Of a stretch of 64,000 nt of DNA, positions 55,371-64,000 are shown in pieces. The position numbers and the translations under genes are program-made. The notes under the pieces were generated by a model that made no database searches, was not told where the DNA came from, and saw only the letters and a program-made list of their open reading frames with translations. Where the stretch lies: the NCBI GenBank assembly GCA_024696005.1, contig JAILHF010000051.1, positions 124,001 to 188,000 of the forward strand. The letters run 5' to 3'. The DNA is from Lachnospiraceae bacterium (GTDB lineage: Bacteria; Bacillota; Clostridia; Lachnospirales; Lachnospiraceae). The number at the start of each line of letters is the position of its first letter. The stretch's first letter is position 1.

Positions 55371-56015
55371 TTACTTTACGAATTCCGCGGTTGCCGAAGC
55401 ACCTACACGGTCGCAGCCAAGCGCGAGGAACTCCGCCAGCTGCTCTTTCGTGCGTATCCCGCCGGCGGCCTTGATCTTGACGTTCTTGCCGATATGCTCC
55501 TTCATGAGCTTCACGTTCTCCACCGTGGCGCCCTCCGTTCCGAAGCCGGTGGAGGTTTTGATGTAGTCCGCACCGGACTCCGTCACAAGCTCGCAGGCCC
55601 GGATGATCTCTTCCTTCGTCAGATAGCAGGTCTCGATGATGACCTTGAGGATCTTTCCGCGGGTGCTCTTCCGGAGCGCAGCCAGTTCCTCGCGCACCGA
55701 AGCCAGATCGCCGGCTTTCAGGCGCCCCACATTGATCACGGTGTCGATCTCGTCGGCACCGTTCAAGATCGCGTTCTCGGTCTCAAAGATCTTGGTGACG
55801 CTGGTCGAATAGCCCAGCGGAAAGCCGATCACCGTGCAGATCTTTAAGCGGTCACCGTATTTTTCGGCCACATCCTTCACGTAGTCCGGCGGGATGCATA
55901 CGCTGGCCGTCTGCAGGCGGATCGCCTCCTCACAGAGCGCAAAGATCTGCTCCTTTGTCGCAAAGGCTTTCAAAAGCGTGTGATCGACATGTCCTATCAT
56001 TTCCTGAATATCCAT
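55371..56015 (-). CDS. deoC: Deoxyribose-phosphate aldolase
   Basis: DeoC splits 2-deoxyribose 5-phosphate to acetaldehyde and glyceraldehyde 3-phosphate, allowing deoxynucleosides to be used for carbon. The 214-residue TIM barrel has the Schiff-base lysine K153 (DYIKTSTGFG), the aspartate in DEIDTVINVG, and K182 in KIKAAGGIRT. The ribosome site is GGGAG. It starts four bases after the response-regulator stop. No other nucleoside catabolic gene is nearby. Confidence 0.96.
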   Translation of the reverse strand: MDIQEMIGHVDHTLLKAFATKEQIFALCEEAIRLQTASVCIPPDYVKDVAEKYGDRLKICTVIGFPLGYSTSVTKIFETENAILNGADEIDTVINVGRLKAGDLASVREELAALRKSTRGKILKVIIETCYLTKEEIIRACELVTESGADYIKTSTGFGTEGATVENVKLMKEHIGKNVKIKAAGGIRTKEQLAEFLALGCDRVGASATAEFVK

Positions 56016-56019
56016 GGCA

Positions 56020-56898
56020 TTACTCCCTGAAAAAGTGAACCCGGTTCTTTCCGGATTGTTTTACATGATACATAGCCATCTGCAGCTTGCTGTAAAGCGT
56101 GGCGTAATCCCTGCCGTGCCGCGGAATGAATACAGCGACGACCGAAGCCGTGAGCGGATCCCCTCCGCCTCTTGCCAGATTGGCCGCTTCCATTACCTGC
56201 CCGCTGATCTCTTCGCACCAGCCCATCAGCTCGGCCTCGGAAAGCTCCTGCGGGATATAGATCAGAAACTCGTCCTCGCCGCTGCGGGCAAGCAGGCTGT
56301 CAGCCAGCGCAATGCGCCCGAGTGCCTCGGCAAAACGCAGGATCACGCCGTTCGCGTTCCCGCCGCCCTGCTCCTCGCGAAGACGGTTGAAGCCGTCGAG
56401 GTCGACCATCACAAGCTCTGCGCCGTTCTGCTGCTCGCGTATCTTCGCATCTACCTCGGCCGCCATGTGTTCGCCGTTCAAAAGATCCGTCAGCAGGTCT
56501 TTTTTGGCGCTGCCGAGGATGTTCTGCCGCATGTCTTCCATCTGCAGAACATGCGCGATGCGCCCGAGCATCACATCCGCCTCAAAAGGCTTTGTGATGA
56601 AATCCAGGGCGCCCATCTTGATGCCGCGGACTTCGCTCTCCCTTTCCGTATCTGCCGTCAGAAAGATGATCGGGATGTTGGCAGTGCCCGGATTGAGCTT
56701 GATCTGCTCCATCGTTTCGTACCCGTCCATGTCCGGCATCATGATGTCGAGCAGGATCAGGTCGGGGCGGTTCTTCTTGAGAAAATTCAGAGCCTGCCGT
56801 CCGCTTTTGGCCATGGACAGATGATAAAAAGGCTGCAGGACTTCCGCAGCGCTTTTTAAGTTTGTGGTACTGTCATCAACCATCAAAATGTGTTTCAT
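56020..56898 (-). CDS. Response regulator with degenerate GGDEF domain
   Basis: The 292-residue protein has a receiver domain (about 1-120) with the phosphorylation site D51 (LLDIMMPDMDGY), T81 and K103 (ITKPFE). The C-terminal half follows the GGDEF fold (LLTDLLNGEHMA, VMVDLDGFNRLRE), but the signature reads SGEDEF where GGDEF is expected, so the second Gly of the loop is Glu. Cyclase activity is doubtful; it may bind nucleotide or partner proteins. The start overlaps the thrC stop as ATGA and a GGAGGTG ribosome site lies in the end of thrC. No histidine kinase gene is adjacent. Confidence 0.9.
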   Translation of the reverse strand: MKHILMVDDSTTNLKSAAEVLQPFYHLSMAKSGRQALNFLKKNRPDLILLDIMMPDMDGYETMEQIKLNPGTANIPIIFLTADTERESEVRGIKMGALDFITKPFEADVMLGRIAHVLQMEDMRQNILGSAKKDLLTDLLNGEHMAAEVDAKIREQQNGAELVMVDLDGFNRLREEQGGGNANGVILRFAEALGRIALADSLLARSGEDEFLIYIPQELSEAELMGWCEEISGQVMEAANLARGGGDPLTASVVAVFIPRHGRDYATLYSKLQMAMYHVKQSGKNRVHFFRE

Positions 56899-58418
56899 TT
56901 GAGGAATTCACGCACCTCCCGGGGCATGTCGGCTGTTTCGCAAACGATGTCGTGCAGCACGGGCGCCGAGCGGATGTCCTCGATCGCCTGCGGGATATCG
57001 ACCTTCGAAACTTCCTGCAGCTTATCGATCAATTCCATGTCGCCAAGCTTTCCGTATTCCGGATCGATGGCGCAAAGCACCGTGCGCGCGAATTTATAGG
57101 GGCTGGCGGTGGATGCGATCACGGTCGGTGTCTCATCCCCGCTTTCCTTCCGGTAACGGTCATAGACCATGCCGGCGACTGCCGTGTGAGGATCGATCAC
57201 ATAGGAGCAGTCGGCATAAAGTGAGCGGATCTTTTCCGCGGTATCCTCTTCCGAGGCATAGCCGTAGGAGAAGTCGGCAAGCTTTTCTTTCATGTCATCG
57301 CTGATCGCATAAGAACCCTTCGCATTCAGTTCCTTCATCAAGGCGGCGTTCTTTTCCTCGTCGCAGCCGGCGATCTGCCAGATCAGGCGCTCTAAGTTGC
57401 TCGAGATCAGGATGTCCATGGAAGGCGAGCCCGTAAGAACAAAGCTGCGCTCGCTGTCAAAGCTTCCGTTCGCCTCGTTTCTTTCGTGGAGCTTGTCATA
57501 GGTGCCGCTGGCGAAAAAGTCGGTCAGCACGCGGTTCTTGTTGGAGGCGCAGATCAGCTTCGCGATCGGGATCCCGAGCTGCTTGGCGTAAAAGGCTGCC
57601 AGGATGTTGCCGAAGTTGCCGGTCGGCACGCAGACATTGATCGCCTCTTTGTCGTGGATGCGTCCGCTGCGCAGCAGCGTGGTGTAGGCATAGACATAAT
57701 AGACAACCTGCGGGATCAGGCGCCCGATATTGATGGAATTGGCCGAGGAGAACACAAAGCCCTTCTGCTTCAGCTCTTCCTTCATTTCCGCATCGTTAAA
57801 GATCTGCTTTACGCCGGTCTGGGCATCGTCAAAATTGCCGGTAATGCCGACCACACGCACGTTTGAGCCGCGCTGGGTCACCATCTGTCTTTCCTGGACC
57901 GCGGAAACACCGTTCTTGGGATAAAAAACCATGATCCTGGTGCCGGGCACGTCCGCGAATCCGGCAAGAGCCGCTTTCCCGGTATCGCCGCTGGTGGCGG
58001 TGAGGATCACGATCTCTTCCTTCAGCGCGTTCTTTTTGGCCGCGGTTGTCATCAGATGCGGCAGGATCGAAAGTGCCATGTCCTTGAAAGCAATGGTCGC
58101 GCCGTGAAAAAGCTCCAGATAATAAGCGCCTCCGGCTGCGGCGATCGGCGCGATCTCCTCGCAGTCGAATTTCTCGTCATAGGCTTTTGCAATGCAGTTT
58201 TTCAGCTCATCTTCGGTATAATCCGTGAAAAAGAGCTTCATCACTTCGTAGGCCGTCTGCCGGTAGTCCATTCCTTTGAGTTCTTCGATGCTTTTGTCGA
58301 GCACGGGCATCTTCTCGGGAACGAACAGGCCTCCGTCTTCCGCAAGTCCCTGCAGGATCGCCTGAGAAGCCGTCAGCTTTATATTTTTGTCTCTTGTACT
58401 GTGATACAGAATCTCCAT
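56895..58418 (-). CDS. thrC: Threonine synthase
   Basis: Converts O-phosphohomoserine to threonine with PLP. The 507-residue length and the opening MEILYHSTRD mark the long E. coli/yeast type. The PLP lysine is K112 in GATIAFKDMALSILP; TATSGDTGKAAL binds the cofactor phosphate, and CVPTGNFGN is also conserved. The ribosome site is GGAAAGGA. A strong divergent promoter lies upstream. The leader of about 75 bases is GC-rich, and I see no T-box or leader peptide in it. Confidence 0.96.
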   Translation of the reverse strand: MEILYHSTRDKNIKLTASQAILQGLAEDGGLFVPEKMPVLDKSIEELKGMDYRQTAYEVMKLFFTDYTEDELKNCIAKAYDEKFDCEEIAPIAAAGGAYYLELFHGATIAFKDMALSILPHLMTTAAKKNALKEEIVILTATSGDTGKAALAGFADVPGTRIMVFYPKNGVSAVQERQMVTQRGSNVRVVGITGNFDDAQTGVKQIFNDAEMKEELKQKGFVFSSANSINIGRLIPQVVYYVYAYTTLLRSGRIHDKEAINVCVPTGNFGNILAAFYAKQLGIPIAKLICASNKNRVLTDFFASGTYDKLHERNEANGSFDSERSFVLTGSPSMDILISSNLERLIWQIAGCDEEKNAALMKELNAKGSYAISDDMKEKLADFSYGYASEEDTAEKIRSLYADCSYVIDPHTAVAGMVYDRYRKESGDETPTVIASTASPYKFARTVLCAIDPEYGKLGDMELIDKLQEVSKVDIPQAIEDIRSAPVLHDIVCETADMPREVREFLK

Positions 58419-58498
58419 TTTCGTTTATCCTTTCCGCGCTCACACCTTCCCCCGCACGGTCGTTTCCGGCCGGCGCGGAACGTAACGCGCACGAATGC

Positions 58499-58527
58499 AT
58501 TATAGCAGAAGAAACGCTTTCTTTCAA
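58499..58527 (-). promoter_or_regulatory. Promoter of thrC
   Basis: On the minus strand TTGAAA (58527-58522), 17-base spacer, TATAAT (58504-58499). It is divergent from the AP2 gene promoter, and both carry TCTGC directly before TATAAT. Confidence 0.8.
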
Positions 58528-58532
58528 GCATC

Positions 58533-58561
58533 TTGCCCCTCCGCGCACGCTCTGCTATAAT
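58533..58561 (+). promoter_or_regulatory. Promoter of the AP2 gene, leaderless geometry
   Basis: TTGCCC (58533-58538), 17-base spacer, perfect TATAAT (58556-58561). The ATG is six bases further on and no ribosome site precedes it. Confidence 0.75.
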
Positions 58562-58567
58562 CATTTT

Positions 58568-59362
58568 ATGAAAAAGGAGAATGCCGGCGTATATCCCGCG
58601 GCAAAAAAAGACGGCAGCATCTACTACCGTGCTTCCCTGACGCACAAGCGCAAACACATCAGTCTGGGAAGCTTCGAAACGGCGGAGGACGCACACCGCG
58701 CCTACAACCAGGCGAGGCTTGTTCTTCGTGATGCCTCCTGCGGCGTGCTCAATTACCGCAGTTCTTCCCTGCTTCCGTTCGAGAAATGGGTAAGCCTCAT
58801 CAATTTCCGGGATAACGGTCTCTACATCTCCAATCCGATCTACATCATGCGGCGCATGTTTCACTACTATCTCTCTCCCGACGAGATCCTGAAGTTCGAC
58901 GCGGAGGAGCTCTTCTTCTACAGTTCCCACAAGATCATGCGGCGCGGCAGCCATTATTTCGTTGCGGATTACGGTTCCCAGATCAACATTGCCAACCGCT
59001 ACGGCATCCGCTCCCACGCCGTGGAAGGGCGCGACTATTTCTTCCTGAACGGTGACGTGCTGGATTTCCGTTCCGCCAATCTGAAGATCGTGAACCGCTA
59101 TGTCGGCGTGACAAAGGAGGTACACCGCGGAAAGACCGTCTACCGCTGCCGCATCCACATCCGCGGCAATTTCATCGTCGGCGATTATGCGAGCGAGGAA
59201 GAAGCGGCCGCGGCCTACAACAAAGCCGCGGATCTGTTGAAACAGAAGGGGCTGAAAAGGGAATTTGCCAGGAACTACATCGAGAAGCTCAGCAAGGAGG
59301 AATATGAGGCTCTTTACGCTTCAGTCCGCATTTCGCAGAAGATCCGGGAGCTCAGCTTTTGA
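58568..59362 (+). CDS. Protein with two AP2-like DNA-binding domains around a degenerate HNH domain
   Basis: The 264-residue protein has an AP2-like domain at about 8-55 (GVYPAAKKDGSIYYRASL ... ISLGSFETAEDAHRAYNQA) and another at about 178-230 (YVGVTKEV ... YRCRIHIRGNFIVGDY ... EEEAAAAYNKAA). Bacterial AP2 domains mostly sit in HNH homing endonucleases. The segment between (about 128-178) aligns with such an HNH: FFLNGDVLDFRSANLKIV fits DHxNGxxLDNRxxNLRIV, but the catalytic His and the Asn of DNR are both Phe. Nuclease activity is therefore unlikely, and a DNA-binding or regulatory role is inferred. An ATG upstream at 58394 in frame lies within the thrC promoter and is rejected. Confidence 0.8.
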   Translation: MKKENAGVYPAAKKDGSIYYRASLTHKRKHISLGSFETAEDAHRAYNQARLVLRDASCGVLNYRSSSLLPFEKWVSLINFRDNGLYISNPIYIMRRMFHYYLSPDEILKFDAEELFFYSSHKIMRRGSHYFVADYGSQINIANRYGIRSHAVEGRDYFFLNGDVLDFRSANLKIVNRYVGVTKEVHRGKTVYRCRIHIRGNFIVGDYASEEEAAAAYNKAADLLKQKGLKREFARNYIEKLSKEEYEALYASVRISQKIRELSF

Positions 59363-59392
59363 AATGCTTTCACTTGGCACAATTTTGCATAT

Positions 59393-59422
59393 AAAAAAGA
59401 CCGGGTTTTGCCCGGTCTTTTT
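59393..59422. terminator. Bidirectional terminator
   Basis: AAAAAAGACCGGG and CCCGGTCTTTTT arms between the AP2 gene and the convergent giant gene. Confidence 0.9.
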
Positions 59423-59445
59423 CAATCCTGCCCGATCAGGGCCTG

Positions 59446-62400
59446 TCATTTCCCGTTTACGTTCACCGTGACCGTGATCGTCTTCCCGTCGACTTTTGCG
59501 GTGAATTTTGCTTTCCCGGCCCGTCTGGCACTCACCTTCCCGTTCTCGTCGATGAAGGCGATGTCGGGCTTGCTGCTCTTGAAGACCACGGCCTGCTTCA
59601 CATAGCCGAACGCGAGCTCCGGTTCATCCCCGGCGTTCAGCGTCAGGGTGTATTTGTTCTTCCCCTTTGCAGCTGCAAGCTTGGCGGCATCCGCATCGGA
59701 CGCGGTCTTGAGCGCAAGGTCTTCTGCGAAAAGAGATACGTGCCAGGCCGCGCCGTTTGCGCTTGCCGTGAGCGTGGTCGTGCCGCTGCTCTTTGCCGTG
59801 ACTTTGTTCTTGTCCATCCGGGCAATGTCGTCCGATGCGCTGCTCCAAACCGGCTTTTTCACACCGGTCAGGCTCAGGTTCTTGTGAGCGCCCACGGGAA
59901 GATGGAGGGTGCGCTCCGCGGCGGCTGTTTTCTCTTTGACCGTCACCGTGCAGTTATAGGCACTGCCGTTGATATAGGCGGTGATCTTTGCCCTGCCCTT
60001 GCCCACGGCTTTCACTGTGCCGTCCTGCTCCACCGTCGCCACATCCGGAGCGGCGCTGTGCCAATACACCGGAAGGCCGGCCGGGTTTGTAAGATCGATC
60101 TTTGCGCTCACCGATTCGTTCGCGCTTACCACGGTAAGGGTGAGGCTTTTTTTAACCGAAGGCTTGCTCACATGCACCGTTATGCTGCGGTCGCCGAAGT
60201 GTATCACGGCCTCGCCTTCCTTCTTGGCCTTGAACAGCCCTTTTTTGCTGATGCTCACGGTCCTTTTGGATTTTTTGTCTTTGCTGTCGATGTACCAGCC
60301 TTCTCCGATCGTGAATTTCTGCCCCTTTACCAGGAAGAGCTCCGTGGTCGAGGCATCGATCAGAGGCACGGGATCCAGCGGAGAATGCGTGCCGGAAACA
60401 TCGGAAGGATCTTTCATCCATTTGGCATATACGATGAGATCTGAAGTCACAGGCGTCTCAAAATCAAATGTTTTCGCGTAGGAAGCATCGGCAAACCAGC
60501 CGCCGAAAACATATTCCGCATCCGTCGGATCCGCAGGCTTTACCGCACGGTTTCCGGACACGACCTCCTGCGGCGCGACCGGCTCACCGTGTCCGCACAT
60601 GTTGAAACTCACGGAATGGAGCACCGCGTCTTTGTCGATCCATCTGGCGTAGATCACCGCATTTCTGCGGACCGGTGCATCGAAATCGAATTTCGTGATG
60701 CACTCCGCTTCGTTGTGCCAGCCGGCAAAGCGCAGCCCCTCCGCGGAAGGATCCTTGTCCGGCCTTGCTGCTTTTTCCCCGAGATCGACGTAAAGCGTCT
60801 CCGGCACATCTAAAGCGCTCTTTCCGTTCGTGTCAAAGTGCAGCTCTGCGATCTCTCGCTGCTGCTCTTCAAAACGATCATCCGCAAAGCTTGCCGTATA
60901 TCTGCGGTATGTGTCCATTTCTTCGATGCTGCAGGAGGCCGTTTCACTGATCCTGTGGGAAGGATCGTTTTTGCAGACCATGCTTGCGGTAACACTCCTG
61001 AGATCATCGCTCCATTCGTAGACCGCCCCTTCCCAGTCGTGCCCGGTTTTCGGCACAGGCACATCCGTTTTGCTCTGCGCACTGAAGAGCGGGTTTGCAA
61101 ACGCCTCCGAGGTGAAGCTTGCGATGCCGTCCTCCTCACAGGTGGCTGCTTTGCTGTAGACGGCGTTCACACTGACTTCTTCGGTCAGAACATGGGCGCT
61201 GTCATTCCTGCAGATGCAGGAGGCTGATACCGTTTTCATGTCATCCGCCCAGACGTAGCTCACCGTCGCGGGATCCCAGTCATGAGCATTCACATCGATC
61301 GGTATGATCACATCCTCGTATGTGCCGATCGCCTGATAATTTCCGTCAAGGATATAGGCTCCGCAGTCATTACAGTATACGTACCAGGTATTCCCGGACA
61401 CACTACAGGTGGGTTCTTGCGCCTCGTGAACAACTCCCCCCTTCACGCGTCCGTGATAGCCGTTCAGGGTAACAAAAGGATCCTCGAGCTCCGTTATATC
61501 ATAATGGAATACGTTTTTTTCCTCATCCCAGACGTAACGGTGATGGCAGTCAGTACACTCCGCGTATCCGTAGGTTCCGATCTCATCACAGGCCGGCGGA
61601 TTTCCCTTATGGTATTCCCAGCTGTGTTCGTGATCTTCTTTCACTTTGAAAATGCCTTCAATATGGACCTTTTTTGCATATTCGGGCGCCTTTGACAGAT
61701 CCGGGAATTCATACGTAAACTTCCCGTCCGTCAGATCTTCGGGGTAGATGTTTTTGAATTTGTATCCGCTGTGATAATCGTCATAAACCACGACACCGGA
61801 TAGGAAGTACAGCTCAAACGCTTCTTCCGTTGTCACCGTGAGTGTCACGATCTCATTCATGCTCACAAATTCTTTGTCCACCGTGACAAGTCCGCCCGGG
61901 TTGGAATACACCTCGATATGGTAGGTCGTATCGTCGGTATAGCAGGCATAGAGACGGAGCGTTCCATAGACCGCTTTTTGAAAATCATACAGATCTTCGG
62001 CTCTGGCGGAATTGTCGTCAAAGCTTCTTGTATACCATCCAAGGAAAGTATGACCTTCATGGGAAGGCGCGGGGCTTGGAGGATCGACTTTTTCGGCGTG
62101 TTTTACGCGCACTTCCACTGAGTTTCCGTCGCCGTATTTGTCATAAAAATACACGGACTCGAAAAGCAGGTCTTTCCACTGTGCCTGAACTGTCAGATCC
62201 TTGGTGACTTTCAGCCGGCTGCCCGGATAATGGTAATACCCGTCGACGAACCATCTGGTAAAGGCTTTTTCCGCATTCGCAGGCGCAAACTCACAATCCG
62301 GGAAGGTCAGATATTCGCCGTCCGCAACCTGCAGACTTTCCATGCTTCCGCTGCCGCCGTTTGCGTCAAAGCTGACCGAATGCAGTGTTTTCCATTTTGC

Positions 62401-64000
62401 ATAAAGCGTGATATTGGCTTTCACCGGAGTGCCGAAGTCAAACACGCTGCCATCCGTGCAGCCCTCATCCACATGCCAGCCGCCGAAGAAATAACCTTCC
62501 CGGACCGGTGCTTCGGGTTCGGTCGCACAGCTTCCCGTGCGGATCGTCTGCGGGGCGACGGCACTGCCGCCCTTCGGATCGAAGGTCACCGTAACACTCT
62601 CCGATGACCAATGCGCATACAGCGTCATGTCTTCCGTGACAGGGGTGTTGAAATCAAAGGCTTTCGCTCTCTCGTTTACACCGACATGCCAGCCCTTGAA
62701 GCGGTAGCCATCTGCTGTGGGATCCTTCGGTTTTGTCAGCTTTTTCCCTTTTTCGATCGTCTGCGGGGCAGGCGCTGTTCCGTGGCCGTTGGCGTTAAAG
62801 GTGACCGTCACGGATTCCACGATGTTTAATTCGCCTGCGGAGATCAGGCGGGCGCTTCCGGCATAATCCGTATGCTGATCGTCGTTGATCTCCTCCGCAA
62901 AGATATAGACCTTATAGCTTTTGTCCCAATCCTTTACATCCAGGGAAGAAGGAAGGGTAAAGCTTCCCGTCCCGTTTTTAGAATACCGCCCGTCAAGGCT
63001 CAGCCGGTAATAATAGAGGATCCGGGCTCCGTTCTGATCCGAGAGATCCTTCGGCAGTGCCTTATCCAGGATCAGCACCGAAACGGCATCGGGCTTCACG
63101 GGATTGCTGTCGTCATAGTTCAGTGTGTAAGGGATGCTCACCTTGTTTCCCAGGACGCTCACTTTCTGACCTACACTGATCTCGGTCCGGATGTTATCAA
63201 GGGTCAGCGTGAGTTTGTAAGCCGTATCCGTTTCACCCTTTTTTCCGTTCACGGCTGTGGAAAAGAGCACCTGGTTTAAGTCGATGTTAAAGGCCGGGCA
63301 TACCCCCCTGCCGGAATCGGCAAACTGGTTATAGAGCTCGCCGTCCTTCTTCACGCTGCCAGAGCAATGATGATTCGAGCAGGAGGACCGCAGCCACCAG
63401 CCGGCATGCGCCGGATCCTTGGAAGACATCGCACGCTGACCGCTCTTGACATCCCTGTCCGTAAATCCGTAGGAGCTTCTCGTTACTTCCTTCGCGTCCG
63501 GAAGAAAGATCTTATCGCCGTTTAGTTTTGCAAAGGAAAGAAGGCTTCCCCCTCTTCCGTCGTTGCCGGCGGCGGCTTTTTTGTAACTTGCTTTCACGGC
63601 CGCTCGTTCCGGTGCGGAAAACACATCATGATCCAGAAAGTCGTCCCCGTTCAGCCCGAAGCGGATGCTGCTCATTTCCCATTCCTCGAAGTCCGGATCA
63701 AAAGGCGCATCATAAAGGACCTTATTCGACATAAGGAGCATCGTATATCCGTCGCTGCCTCCGAAATCGGAACTATGCGGGTCCAATACCCGGTACTTGA
63801 CGGGCGTACCGTCGTATCTGCCGTACCAGACAAAGCTCCCGTGCCAGGGATCGCTCGCATACATGGGGAGCCTGGGCTTTGCCATGCCGGCGGTTCCAAG
63901 GAGCGAGTTCTCGGCGCTTTTCACCGCGCTTCCGCCGCGCCCGTCCCTGCCGGCGCCCTCCGGTGCCGGAACATCTCCGGATTCCGTTTCCGGGGCGGCA
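59446..64000 (-). CDS. Second giant secreted protein, DUF6273-like and InlB-type repeats (N-terminus off window)
   Basis: The frame is open through the right edge, so at least 1517 residues are seen and the signal peptide lies beyond base 64000. The first domain matches the DUF6273-like domain of the giant protein at 22196 (SFVWYGRYDGTPVKYRVLD ... WWLRSSCSN ... GVCPAFNIDLNQVLF). Ig-like, several InlB-type repeats (FDPKGGSAVAPQ, FNMCGHGEPVAPQ, ending LYAHW/VYAKW) and His/Cys-containing segments (AECTDCHHRYVWDEE) follow. The C-terminus has BIG2-like domains and no sorting signal. Residue V in AVKSAENS at 63922-63924 is internal, not a start. Confidence 0.9.
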   Translation of the reverse strand, partial: AAPETESGDVPAPEGAGRDGRGGSAVKSAENSLLGTAGMAKPRLPMYASDPWHGSFVWYGRYDGTPVKYRVLDPHSSDFGGSDGYTMLLMSNKVLYDAPFDPDFEEWEMSSIRFGLNGDDFLDHDVFSAPERAAVKASYKKAAAGNDGRGGSLLSFAKLNGDKIFLPDAKEVTRSSYGFTDRDVKSGQRAMSSKDPAHAGWWLRSSCSNHHCSGSVKKDGELYNQFADSGRGVCPAFNIDLNQVLFSTAVNGKKGETDTAYKLTLTLDNIRTEISVGQKVSVLGNKVSIPYTLNYDDSNPVKPDAVSVLILDKALPKDLSDQNGARILYYYRLSLDGRYSKNGTGSFTLPSSLDVKDWDKSYKVYIFAEEINDDQHTDYAGSARLISAGELNIVESVTVTFNANGHGTAPAPQTIEKGKKLTKPKDPTADGYRFKGWHVGVNERAKAFDFNTPVTEDMTLYAHWSSESVTVTFDPKGGSAVAPQTIRTGSCATEPEAPVREGYFFGGWHVDEGCTDGSVFDFGTPVKANITLYAKWKTLHSVSFDANGGSGSMESLQVADGEYLTFPDCEFAPANAEKAFTRWFVDGYYHYPGSRLKVTKDLTVQAQWKDLLFESVYFYDKYGDGNSVEVRVKHAEKVDPPSPAPSHEGHTFLGWYTRSFDDNSARAEDLYDFQKAVYGTLRLYACYTDDTTYHIEVYSNPGGLVTVDKEFVSMNEIVTLTVTTEEAFELYFLSGVVVYDDYHSGYKFKNIYPEDLTDGKFTYEFPDLSKAPEYAKKVHIEGIFKVKEDHEHSWEYHKGNPPACDEIGTYGYAECTDCHHRYVWDEEKNVFHYDITELEDPFVTLNGYHGRVKGGVVHEAQEPTCSVSGNTWYVYCNDCGAYILDGNYQAIGTYEDVIIPIDVNAHDWDPATVSYVWADDMKTVSASCICRNDSAHVLTEEVSVNAVYSKAATCEEDGIASFTSEAFANPLFSAQSKTDVPVPKTGHDWEGAVYEWSDDLRSVTASMVCKNDPSHRISETASCSIEEMDTYRRYTASFADDRFEEQQREIAELHFDTNGKSALDVPETLYVDLGEKAARPDKDPSAEGLRFAGWHNEAECITKFDFDAPVRRNAVIYARWIDKDAVLHSVSFNMCGHGEPVAPQEVVSGNRAVKPADPTDAEYVFGGWFADASYAKTFDFETPVTSDLIVYAKWMKDPSDVSGTHSPLDPVPLIDASTTELFLVKGQKFTIGEGWYIDSKDKKSKRTVSISKKGLFKAKKEGEAVIHFGDRSITVHVSKPSVKKSLTLTVVSANESVSAKIDLTNPAGLPVYWHSAAPDVATVEQDGTVKAVGKGRAKITAYINGSAYNCTVTVKEKTAAAERTLHLPVGAHKNLSLTGVKKPVWSSASDDIARMDKNKVTAKSSGTTTLTASANGAAWHVSLFAEDLALKTASDADAAKLAAAKGKNKYTLTLNAGDEPELAFGYVKQAVVFKSSKPDIAFIDENGKVSARRAGKAKFTAKVDGKTITVTVNVNGK

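Noticed and set aside
56300-56898. Active diguanylate cyclase
   Set aside because: The signature loop is GEDEF, lacking the second Gly needed for GTP binding in known active enzymes. It was kept as a degenerate domain.
58419-58498. T-box or threonine attenuator in the thrC leader
   Set aside because: The leader is only about 75 bases, with no T-box consensus, no terminator hairpin and no Thr-rich leader peptide.
63672-63924. Start codon of the second giant protein at 63924
   Set aside because: The codon there is GTG inside an open frame that continues to the window edge, with no ribosome site or signal peptide; it reads as an internal Val.

Overview
The window looks like chromosomal DNA of a motile, Gram-positive member of the Clostridia, most likely Lachnospiraceae-like. 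I infer this from content and have not searched it. The clues are SepF-type division, a Prp protease beside an L27 with a cleavable N-terminal extension, Bacillus-type SOS boxes (CGAAC-N4-GTTCG) between a YneA-like gene and lexA, the order mreBCD-PBP2-rodA-mgsA, three chemoreceptors, and very large secreted proteins of a kind common in gut Firmicutes. By eye the DNA is slightly GC-rich. TTG is often used as a start codon. I saw no rRNA, tRNA or CRISPR array.

Layout. 1-6700: the end of mutS, a Pro/Ala-rich protein of unknown role, mutL, miaA and a PLP enzyme, tightly packed on the + strand. 6700-14700: a cell-elongation cluster (mreB, mreC, mreD, a PBP2 with a large insertion, rodA), then mgsA and a D-Ala-D-Ala carboxypeptidase. 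14700-18000: a P-loop protein, a HlyD-like membrane protein, yggS and sepF. 18000-22200: aroB, lspA, an RluD-family synthase and an AI-2E family transporter. 22196-32134: one 3312-residue secreted protein made of a DUF6273-like domain, beta-rich repeats, MBG/YDG modules and InlB-type repeats.

32200-38800 is the most accessory-like part. It holds a fused YjdI/YjdJ-like Fe-S/GNAT protein, a sugar-sensor GGDEF protein, a lone tyrosine recombinase followed by a dense cluster of hairpin repeats, a lipoprotein, and the divergent SOS pair yneA/lexA with several LexA operators. 38800-53500: three chemoreceptors interleaved with rsfS-yqeK-yhbY (nadD is missing from its usual place), obgE, the rplU-prp-rpmA ribosomal cluster, a dihydrouridine synthase, a flotillin and an HD-GYP protein. 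53500-58420: a minus-strand run of thrC, a response regulator with a degenerate GGDEF domain, deoC and aminopeptidase P. 58568-59362: a protein with two AP2-like domains around what looks like a catalytically dead HNH domain. The right edge holds most of a second giant secreted protein, N-terminus off the window, built like the first.

The best leads for something undescribed are the AP2/dead-HNH/AP2 protein with its leaderless promoter, a repeated TTnACATAA operator-like motif shared by the sepF, yqeK and recombinase upstream regions, the hairpin cluster beside the recombinase, and the pair of giant DUF6273 proteins. All are inferences from reading the sequence.
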